This document shows positions 7,228 to 13,454 of a stretch of DNA of 15,569 nucleotides, piece after piece. Made by a program: the position numbers and the translations under genes. The notes below the pieces were generated by a model. The model did not search any database and was not told where the DNA came from. It was given only the letters and a program-made list of their open reading frames with translations. Location of the stretch: assembly GCA_036386395.1 (NCBI GenBank), contig DASVVU010000065.1:1-15569 (forward strand). Reading direction: 5' to 3'. This DNA comes from JAJKJG01 sp036386395 (GTDB taxonomy: Bacteria > Pseudomonadota > Alphaproteobacteria > Rhizobiales > Beijerinckiaceae). The first letter of the stretch is position 1, and every line of letters begins with the position of its first letter.

Positions 7228-7464
7228 TCACTTCTTTGCGAAGTTCATCCCGCCGAAGCGCGAGTTGAAGCGCGAGACGCGGCCGCCGCGGTCGAGGAGC
7301 TGCTGCTGGCCGCCGGTCCAGGCAGGGTGGGTGCGCGGGTCGATGTCGAGGTGGAGGACGTCGCCGTCCTTGCCCCAGGTGGAGCGGGTCGTGTACTCGG
7401 TGCCGTCGGTCATCGCCACCTTGATGAAGTGGTAGTCCGGATGCTCGGTCGCTTGCTTCGCCAT
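7228..7464 (-). CDS. rpmE: 50S ribosomal protein L31
   Basis: The 78-residue product is bL31 of the large ribosomal subunit, which helps bridge the two subunits. The core (HPDYHFIKV, GTEYTTRSTWGKDGDVLHLDID, HPAWTGGQQQLLDRGGRVSRFNSRF) is the typical alphaproteobacterial form. It contains no cysteine, so it lacks the zinc-binding CxxC pairs of the C+ type and would not be subject to zinc-dependent exchange. A short MAKQATE extension precedes the usual HPDYHF start. The ATG at 7464-7462 has an AAGGA ribosome binding site 7-8 nt upstream. It is a monocistronic unit with a recognisable promoter and terminator, divergent from the MsbA-like exporter gene. Confidence 0.96.
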   Translation of the reverse strand: MAKQATEHPDYHFIKVAMTDGTEYTTRSTWGKDGDVLHLDIDPRTHPAWTGGQQQLLDRGGRVSRFNSRFGGMNFAKK

Positions 7465-7480
7465 CGTCGTGTTCCTTCGC

Positions 7481-7494
7481 CGCGGAATTCCGCG
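7481..7494. repeat. 14-bp perfect palindrome in the rpmE leader
   Basis: CGCGGAATTCCGCG is a perfect palindrome located 17 nt upstream of the rpmE start codon, just upstream of its ribosome binding site. It would fall within the transcribed leader if the proposed promoter is right. It could be a protein-binding site, a hairpin controlling translation, or chance. Confidence 0.5.
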
Positions 7495-7553
7495 TCGCCC
7501 GCCCTTGAGGCGGCCCGCGGCGTCCGTTCGAGCCTGTTCCTGAAGAAGGCGGG

Positions 7554-7582
7554 CCTATAGCTCACCGGGGCGCCGGAAACAA
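7554..7582 (-). promoter_or_regulatory. probable rpmE promoter
   Basis: On the minus strand, TTGTTT (7582-7577) and TATAGG (7559-7554) are separated by 17 nt and form a good housekeeping-type promoter. Transcription would start near 7547, giving a leader of roughly 80 nt that contains the 14-bp palindrome and the ribosome binding site. The TATA core is one of the few AT-rich spots in this divergent region. Confidence 0.55.
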
Positions 7583-7617
7583 GCCGGAAGCCCGAAAAGT
7601 CGCGATCCAGAGGCTCC

Positions 7618-9420
7618 ATGGCGGGCGAACCCTTACCCAACCGCGAAAAGGCCGCGCTCGGCTCGCTCAGGCCCCTCGTGCCTTACGGGCTCGCCTACAA
7701 GGGGCGGATCGCCGGCGCGCTCGCGGCGCTCATTGCCGCCTCGGCCGCGACCCTCGTCGTGCCGGTCGCGGTGCGCCGGGTCGTCGACCACGGCTTCTCG
7801 GAGGGCAGCGGGGCGCTCATCGACGCCTATTTCGGGGTGCTGATCCTCGTCGTCGGCGTCCTCGCCGTCGCGAGCGCGCTGCGTTACTACCTCGTCATGA
7901 CGCTCGGCGAGCGGGTCGTGGCGGACCTGCGTGCCGCGGTCTTCGCCCGCCTCACGAGCCTCGACCCGGCCTTCTTCGACGCCGTGAAGAGCGGCGAGAT
8001 CGTCTCGCGGCTCACCGCCGACACGACGCAGGTGAAGGCCGCCTTCGGGGCGAGCGTCTCGATCGCGTTGCGTAACCTCTTCCTCTTCGCCGGCGCCATC
8101 GCCCTCATGGTCTGGACGAGCCCGAAGCTCTCGGCCCTCGTCCTCCTCGCCATCCCGGCGATCGTGCTGCCCCTCGTGCTCTCGGGGAGAGGCGTGCGGC
8201 GGCGCTCCCGCGCCGCGCAGGACCGCCTCGCCGACGCCTCGGCGTTTGCGGCCGAGGCCATCGGCGCGGTCCGCACCATGCTGGCCTTCGGCATGGAGCG
8301 CGAGACCGCCCGGCGCTTCGCGGCTGCGGCCGAGGACGCCTTCGAGGCGGCGCGGGTCTCGACCAAGGCGCGGGCGATCCTGACCGGAACCGGCATCTTT
8401 CTCGTCTCGGCGAGCGTCGTCGGCGTGCTCTGGTACGGCGCCCAAGGCGTGCTCGCGGGCGAGATGACGGCCGGGCGCCTGTCGCAGTTCGTGCTCTACG
8501 CCGTCTTCGCGGCCAGCTCGCTCGGGCAGCTCTCCGAGGTCTACGGCGAGCTCGCCCAGGCGGCGGGCGCGGCAGAGCGCCTCGGCGAGATTCTCGCCGC
8601 CAGGCCCGCGGTCGCGGCGCCGGCCAATCCACGTGCCCTGCCCGAGCCGCCGATCGGCGCCGTCGCCTTCGCGGACGTGCACTTCTCCTATCCGACCCGC
8701 ACGGAGCACGCGGCGCTGCACGGCCTCACCTTCCAGGTCCGCCCGGGCGAGCGGGTCGCCCTCGTGGGCCCCTCCGGGGCCGGCAAGAGCACGGTGCTCC
8801 AGCTTCTGCTCCGCTTCTACGACCCCCAGCGCGGCCTCGTCCTCGTCGACGGCTTGCCCGTGACCGACGTCGATCCGGCGGCGCTGCGGCGTCGGATGGC
8901 CCTCGTGCCGCAGGAGCCGGCGATCTTCGCCGGAAGCGTCCTCGACAACATCCGCTACGGGCGCCCGGAAGCCACGCCCGAGGAGGTCCGCCGCGCCGCC
9001 GCCCTCGCCCACGCCGACGGCTTCGTCGAGGCCCTGCCCAAGGGCTATCTCACCGAGATCGGCGAGCGCGGCGTGACGCTGTCGGGCGGCCAGCGCCAGC
9101 GCCTCGCCATCGCCCGCGCGATCCTGAAAGATGCCCCGATCCTCCTTCTCGACGAGGCGACCTCGGCCCTCGACGCCGAGAGCGAGCGCGCCGTGCAGGA
9201 CGCCCTCGACCGGCTGATGGAAGGGCGCACCACCCTCGTCATCGCCCACCGCCTCGCCACCATCCGCGCCGCCGGCCGCATCCTCGTGATGGACCACGGC
9301 CGCATCGTCGAGGAGGGCGCGCACGACGCGCTCTTGGCCCGCGGCGGGCTCTACGCGCGGCTCGCGGCGTTGCAGTTCGCGGCCGGGGACGGGGCGCGGG
9401 CCGAGGAGGCCGCGGAGTAG
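7618..9420 (+). CDS. MsbA-like ABC exporter half-transporter
   Basis: A 600-residue fused ABC exporter: transmembrane domain with six predicted helices (about 28-310) and nucleotide-binding domain (about 347-585). Sites visible are Walker A GPSGAGKST (384-392), Q-loop Q432, signature LSGGQRQ (488-494), Walker B ILLLDEAT (508-515) and switch H544, so it should be ATPase-competent. It resembles the MsbA-related ABC transporter permease/ATP-binding group of alphaproteobacteria, members of which are annotated as lipid or multidrug exporters. The true substrate is unknown. It would work as a homodimer in the inner membrane. The ATG at 7618 has AGAGG close upstream. It is divergent from rpmE and ends 10 nt before the convergent carbamoylase gene. 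It is only distantly similar to the NdvA-type exporter, so the two are not a recent duplication or an obvious heterodimer pair. Confidence 0.88.
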   Translation: MAGEPLPNREKAALGSLRPLVPYGLAYKGRIAGALAALIAASAATLVVPVAVRRVVDHGFSEGSGALIDAYFGVLILVVGVLAVASALRYYLVMTLGERVVADLRAAVFARLTSLDPAFFDAVKSGEIVSRLTADTTQVKAAFGASVSIALRNLFLFAGAIALMVWTSPKLSALVLLAIPAIVLPLVLSGRGVRRRSRAAQDRLADASAFAAEAIGAVRTMLAFGMERETARRFAAAAEDAFEAARVSTKARAILTGTGIFLVSASVVGVLWYGAQGVLAGEMTAGRLSQFVLYAVFAASSLGQLSEVYGELAQAAGAAERLGEILAARPAVAAPANPRALPEPPIGAVAFADVHFSYPTRTEHAALHGLTFQVRPGERVALVGPSGAGKSTVLQLLLRFYDPQRGLVLVDGLPVTDVDPAALRRRMALVPQEPAIFAGSVLDNIRYGRPEATPEEVRRAAALAHADGFVEALPKGYLTEIGERGVTLSGGQRQRLAIARAILKDAPILLLDEATSALDAESERAVQDALDRLMEGRTTLVIAHRLATIRAAGRILVMDHGRIVEEGAHDALLARGGLYARLAALQFAAGDGARAEEAAE

Positions 9421-9430
9421 GCGTGGCCGC

Positions 9431-10666
9431 CTATCCGTTCGCCGCCGCGACCGCCGCGGCGAGGAGCACGTTCGCGCCGGCGATGAGGTCGTCCGGGGCG
9501 GTGTATTCCTGCGGGTTGTGCGACAGGCCCTTCTGGCTCGGCACGAAGATCATGGCTGAGGGAGCGATCGAGGCCATGATCTGGGCGTCGTGGCCGGCGC
9601 CTGAGAACATGCGGCGCACGGGACGGCCGAGCGCCGCGGCCGCGGCCTCAACCGAGTCGACGAGGCGCTCGTCGAAGCGCACCGCCGGAAAACGGGCGAG
9701 GTCGCGGGTCGAGATCGCCACCCTCTCCTCCTCGGCGACCGTCGCGGCGAACTCGCGCAGACGCCGCTCGGCCGCGGCGAGGCGGGCATCGTCCGGGTTG
9801 CGGATGTCCATGGTGAACACCGCCCGCTTCGGCACGACGTTGACGTTGCCGGGCTCGAAGCGGATCTGCCCGGCGTTCGCGACCTGGTCCTCGATCCCGT
9901 GCGTCAGCTCGCGGGCGAACGCGATGATGCGGGCCGCCGCGTAGCCGGCGTCGCGGCGGTAGCGCATGGGCGTCGTGCCGGCGTGGTTCGGCTCGCCCTC
10001 GACCGTGAGCTCGAGCCAGGTGATGGCCTGCACCCCCGTGACGGCGCCGATGCCGCCGCCCTCGGCGTCGAGGATCGGCCCCTGCTCGATGTGCAATTCG
10101 AGATAGGCGTGGGCCGGGACGGAGCCCGGCTCCGTCTCCCCGGCGTAGCCGATGCGGCGGAGCTCGTCGCCGACGGCGAGGCCGTCGTCGTCACGGATGG
10201 CGTAGGCCTCCTCCAGGGGGAGCGTGCCGGTCCAGACGCAGCTCCCGAGGATGTCGGGGTGGAACCGGGCGCCCTCCTCGTTGGTGAAGGCGACGACGGC
10301 GAGCGGGCGCTTCGGCCTGATCCCGGCCTCCTTCAGGGCCGCGACCGCCTCCAAGGCGGCGAGCACGCCGAGCGCCCCGTCGTAGCGCCCGCCGGTCGCG
10401 ACGGTGTCGATGTGGCTGCCCAGCATCACGGCGGGACCGTCCGCCTCGCCTGCCATGAGGCCGAGGATGTTGCCGATGCGGTCGACGCGGACCTCGAGGC
10501 CGAGCTCCCGCATCCAGGACACGAGGAGGTCGCGCCCCTGCCGGTCCTCGTCCGAGAGGGCAAGGCGACGGCAGCCGCCGTCGCTGGTGTCGCCGATCTT
10601 GGCGAGGGTTTCGAGCCGCCACAGGAGGCGGTCGCCATTAATGCGCAAGTTCGTCGGAGTAGTCAT
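9431..10666 (-). CDS. M20-family hydantoinase/carbamoylase (Zn-dependent amidohydrolase)
   Basis: The 411-residue product belongs to the hydantoinase/carbamoylase branch of peptidase family M20, which includes N-carbamoyl-L-amino acid hydrolase, allantoate amidohydrolase and beta-ureidopropionase. The two-metal site is intact: H85 in GSHIDT, D96 in GGRYDGALG, catalytic E130 and ligand E131 in NEEGARF, H192 in ELHIEQGP, and H383 in LSHNPQE. The dimerisation/lid domain carries GEPNHAGTTPM (224-234), and SGAGHDA (355-361) is also conserved. Sequence alone does not choose between these substrates. No ureide or pyrimidine gene is adjacent to help. The ATG at 10666-10664 gives a typical N-terminus (INGDRLLWRLETLAKIG); the upstream signal is poor as a ribosome binding site. 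It is divergent from the cyclase gene across a 213-nt region with an 18-bp palindrome 41 nt from its start. Confidence 0.9.
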   Translation of the reverse strand: MTTPTNLRINGDRLLWRLETLAKIGDTSDGGCRRLALSDEDRQGRDLLVSWMRELGLEVRVDRIGNILGLMAGEADGPAVMLGSHIDTVATGGRYDGALGVLAALEAVAALKEAGIRPKRPLAVVAFTNEEGARFHPDILGSCVWTGTLPLEEAYAIRDDDGLAVGDELRRIGYAGETEPGSVPAHAYLELHIEQGPILDAEGGGIGAVTGVQAITWLELTVEGEPNHAGTTPMRYRRDAGYAAARIIAFARELTHGIEDQVANAGQIRFEPGNVNVVPKRAVFTMDIRNPDDARLAAAERRLREFAATVAEEERVAISTRDLARFPAVRFDERLVDSVEAAAAALGRPVRRMFSGAGHDAQIMASIAPSAMIFVPSQKGLSHNPQEYTAPDDLIAGANVLLAAAVAAANG

Positions 10667-10706
10667 GGCGGCATCTTGGGGCAGGTGGAACGGCGAAGCT
10701 AGTGCG

Positions 10707-10724
10707 GCGCTCCGGCCGGAGCGC
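10707..10724. promoter_or_regulatory. 18-bp perfect palindrome, candidate operator
   Basis: GCGCTCCGGCCGGAGCGC is a perfect 18-bp palindrome, 41 nt upstream of the carbamoylase start and about 155 nt upstream of the cyclase start. Its position in a divergent intergenic region fits a dimeric repressor or activator site acting on the carbamoylase gene. With no loop bases it is a better DNA-binding site than hairpin. No regulator gene is in view. Confidence 0.5.
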
Positions 10725-10879
10725 GACGGAAAATCCCATGTGCACACGGCGCCCAAGCCGTTGATTCGCCCCAATCCCGTGGCGATTCTGCCCTTGCGGA
10801 ACGTGCGGCGGCGCACCTCGCCCCGGCACTCAAGGTCCCAAGGTCGCAATCCAAGATGACGCACGGGGGCGGCGGCCCG

Positions 10880-12931
10880 ATGAAGCGCAAGATCGCGGCG
10901 ATCCTCGCCGCGGACGTGGCCGGCTACTCGCGCCTCGTTTCCGAGGACGAGGAGGAGACGCTCACGCGCCTTGCCGCCTTCCGGCAGGTCTTCGACGACT
11001 TCGTCGGCCGCTTCGGCGGCCGCATCTTCAACACCGCCGGCGACTCGGTGATGTGCGAGTTCGACTCGGCCGTCGAGGCCGTGCGTTGCGCCATCGACAT
11101 CCAGGAGAGCCTGCGCACCCGCAACCGCGACATCCCGGCCGGCCGCCGCCTGCAGTTCCGCATCGGCATCACCATCGGCGACGTGGTCGAGCGCGGCGGC
11201 GATCTTCTCGGCGACGGCGTCAACATCGCGGCAAGGCTTGAAAGCCTTGCGGAGCCGGGCGGCATCTGCGTCTCGCGCTCGGTGCACGAGGCGGTGGCCA
11301 ACAAGATCGCGGTGCCGTTCCGCGACATCGGCGAGCGCGAGGTCAAGAACATCCCGAACCGGGTCCACGCCTTCGTGGTGGCGTGGCCGGGGCTCACCCC
11401 GGAGCTCAAGCCCGAGGACAGGGCCGGGCGGGCACCGGCTCCGGGTCCTAAGCGCGGCAAGGCCGTGGCGCTTAGCGCCGCGGCGCTTGCCGCCGCCGGC
11501 ATTGCGTTCCTGGCCCTGCGCCCGGCGCCTCCGGCCCCGCCTCCGACGGCGCAGCAGGCCCAAGCCCCCGTCAAGCCGCCGGAAGCGCCCCGGCCGACGA
11601 CGCAGGCCGGCCCGGCGCCGCAGCCGCAGCAGGCGACCGGGCAGCGGGCCCAGGCCCCGACAAGGCCGGAGGCTCCGAAGGAGACGGCTCAGGCCGATCC
11701 GCAGGTGCAAGGCGGACAGACCCCGGCCCAGCAGGGCTCGCCCCCGACCCCTGCCGATCCGGCCGAGGCCTTCCAGAAGCTCGCGCAGCAGGGCGGCATC
11801 GTGCCGGACCCGAAGACCGCGCCCGAGCTCTACCACAATGCCCGCCTGCACGAGGCGCGAGGCGACGCCGGACAGGCTCGCCGGGCCTATCAGGCCCTCG
11901 CCCGCCTCGGGCACGAGCACATCGACCCGCACCTGCGCTATGCCGCCCTGCTCAGGGTCCAGGATGGGCGCGCCGGCGCCCGCGAGGCTTTCTCCGCCCT
12001 CCTGCGCGAGAAGCCGACCCGGGCCGCGGCCCTCGCCCACGCGCTCCAGTTCGAGGGCGCCGAGCGCCGCGCCAAGGTCGAGGCCTTCGCAGCCCAGAAC
12101 CCCGACTACGCGCCGGCCCACTATCTCCTCGCGGAGGAGCACTCCGAGGACCGGATCGGCACCCAAAGCCTCACCGACCGCCGGCTCGAGTTCGACGCCC
12201 TCGAGCGCTTCCTCGAGGCGGACGCCGAGGGGCGGTTGACTCCCTTCTTCCTCGACCAGTCGGTGCTTTCGCAGTGGCTCGACAAGGCGAAGAAGCGGAA
12301 AGAAGCCACGCAGGCGTTCTTCCAGGGCGCGCAGACGAAGCCGACGGCCTCGTTCCAGCGCGCCAACACCGGCTGGATCGCGGCGTTCCACCTGCCCGAG
12401 CCCGCGACCGCGCTTGCCGTCCGGGTCGGCGAGACCGGCGAGTTCAAGGCGACGGGGTTCCTGCCCGCCGTCGACCAGCGCACCGGCAAGCCGATGCCGA
12501 ACCCGTCGCTGGAGCTTCCGGCCGACCAGCCGAAGTCGACCCTCTACGTGCGCTACGACGACGCCACGGGCCGCACCGCCGGCCCGTTCCCGATCGTCTT
12601 CGACCCGTCGGCGGCGCTCGCCGCGGCGCAGCGCGAGGTGCTGGAGCGCTTCCCGGGCGCCTGGGTGGCGTTCCGGCCGGATAGGCCGAACGTCCTCTAT
12701 TTCACCCACCTCGTCGCGAACCGCTGCGCCATCGAGCATGCCGAGATGGGCCTCGACGAGGGGCCGCTCGCCATCGACATCCCGATCCCGGAGTGCGACG
12801 AGGCGAATCCCCACGCAGTCCCCGTCGACGCCGAGACCTCTCGCCCCCTGCCCCAGGGGGTGCGTGCGGTCTCGGTGCAGCTCACCTACGTGGACGGGAC
12901 GAAGAGCGGCGTGCGGACTTTCAGGCGCTGA
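10880..12931 (+). CDS. class III nucleotide cyclase with transmembrane helix and large C-terminal region
   Basis: A 683-residue membrane protein. Residues 1-165 are a class III adenylate/guanylate cyclase domain: metal-binding D12 (ADVAGYSR) and D55 (AGDSV), base-contacting D108, and transition-state N115 and R119 (GDGVNIAARLE). The position that normally holds the adenine-selecting lysine is N51. A basic stretch (KRGK) precedes a hydrophobic helix (about 195-213), which would put everything after it outside the cytoplasm. A Pro/Ala/Gln-rich linker (about 214-295) leads to a helical, TPR-like region (about 300-450). A beta-rich C-terminal domain follows (about 496-683) with two cysteines, C616 and C639, and strands such as STLYVRYDD, YFTHLVANRCA and VSVQLTYVDG. 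I do not recognise this last domain. The ATG at 10880 matches family starts (MKRKIAAILAADVAGYSR); an ATG at 10856 would add eight residues. The VOC gene begins 3 nt after the stop, so the two are likely co-transcribed. Confidence 0.85.
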   Translation: MKRKIAAILAADVAGYSRLVSEDEEETLTRLAAFRQVFDDFVGRFGGRIFNTAGDSVMCEFDSAVEAVRCAIDIQESLRTRNRDIPAGRRLQFRIGITIGDVVERGGDLLGDGVNIAARLESLAEPGGICVSRSVHEAVANKIAVPFRDIGEREVKNIPNRVHAFVVAWPGLTPELKPEDRAGRAPAPGPKRGKAVALSAAALAAAGIAFLALRPAPPAPPPTAQQAQAPVKPPEAPRPTTQAGPAPQPQQATGQRAQAPTRPEAPKETAQADPQVQGGQTPAQQGSPPTPADPAEAFQKLAQQGGIVPDPKTAPELYHNARLHEARGDAGQARRAYQALARLGHEHIDPHLRYAALLRVQDGRAGAREAFSALLREKPTRAAALAHALQFEGAERRAKVEAFAAQNPDYAPAHYLLAEEHSEDRIGTQSLTDRRLEFDALERFLEADAEGRLTPFFLDQSVLSQWLDKAKKRKEATQAFFQGAQTKPTASFQRANTGWIAAFHLPEPATALAVRVGETGEFKATGFLPAVDQRTGKPMPNPSLELPADQPKSTLYVRYDDATGRTAGPFPIVFDPSAALAAAQREVLERFPGAWVAFRPDRPNVLYFTHLVANRCAIEHAEMGLDEGPLAIDIPIPECDEANPHAVPVDAETSRPLPQGVRAVSVQLTYVDGTKSGVRTFRR

Positions 12932-12934
12932 CGC

Positions 12935-13324
12935 ATGCCCGCGATCTCGGTCATCCGCATGGACCACGTGCAGGTCAACGTGACGGACCTCGACCGCGCC
13001 CGGCGCTTCTACGGCGGGGTGCTGGAGCTGACGGAGGTGCCTAGGCCCGAGAGCTTCGACTTCGCCGGCGCCTGGTACCGGATCGGCGACGTCGACCTCC
13101 ACCTCGTGGTGCGCCCGCCCGAGCCCGAGAGCGACGACCACATCTGCCTCTGGGTCGCGGACGTGCACGGCACCGCGAAGGCCCTTGAGGCGCAGGGCCA
13201 GACGGTCTCTTGGCAGCACAGGGGCAAGATCCGCGGCGTCGACCGCTTCTTCATCCGCGACCCCGACGGCAACCGCATCGAGGTGCAGGGGCCGGACGGC
13301 ACCGGGCAGTCGCGCTGGGAGTAG
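12935..13324 (+). CDS. VOC-superfamily (glyoxalase-fold) metalloenzyme
   Basis: A 129-residue single-module VOC protein with paired beta-alpha-beta-beta-beta units. Candidate metal ligands stand at the expected strand positions: H11 (MDHVQVNV), H56 (DVDLHLVV) or H69 (DDHICLWV), and E116 (NRIEVQGP). FFIRDPDGNRIEVQ (105-118) is the family's C-terminal hallmark, and DLDRARRFYGGVLEL (18-32) the N-terminal one. The superfamily includes glyoxalase I, methylmalonyl-CoA epimerase, fosfomycin-resistance thiol transferases and extradiol dioxygenases. With ligands retained an enzyme is likely, but the reaction cannot be assigned. The ATG is 3 nt after the cyclase stop, with no strong ribosome binding site, which suggests translational coupling. 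Confidence 0.88.
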   Translation: MPAISVIRMDHVQVNVTDLDRARRFYGGVLELTEVPRPESFDFAGAWYRIGDVDLHLVVRPPEPESDDHICLWVADVHGTAKALEAQGQTVSWQHRGKIRGVDRFFIRDPDGNRIEVQGPDGTGQSRWE

Positions 13325-13362
13325 GCGGCCGCCCACACCGCAGGCGTGCGCTTTCCGGAACA

Positions 13363-13368
13363 TTAACC
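13363..13368 (+). promoter_or_regulatory. TTAACC motif upstream of the chemoreceptor gene
   Basis: TTAACC in the 130-nt gap before the chemoreceptor start matches a half-site of the alphaproteobacterial cell-cycle/motility regulator CtrA (TTAA half-sites). There is no second TTAA at the usual spacing, so this is a weak candidate. Confidence 0.15.
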
Positions 13369-13454
13369 CTGCGGGCGCATCCTCCCGGACGCCCCGCGCA
13401 CTCGGCAGCCGGTGCGGGTCGCGGGCCGTTGTCCAAGGGCTTTCAGGGTTCTCC

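Noticed and set aside
7551..7575. GGGCCTATAGCTCA resembling the 5' end of a tRNA
   Set aside because: No complementary D-stem, anticodon arm, T-arm or acceptor 3' strand follows. The TATA core fits better as the rpmE -10 box.
4884..9324. Long minus-strand open frames antisense to both ABC exporters and to rpmE's neighbours (4884-6941, 7633-9324)
   Set aside because: Same base-composition artefact: charged, low-complexity translations opposite intact ABC transporter genes.
13357..13385. GGAAC upstream of the chemoreceptor as a -35 of the general stress sigma factor EcfG
   Set aside because: No CGTT-type -10 box is found 16-17 nt downstream.
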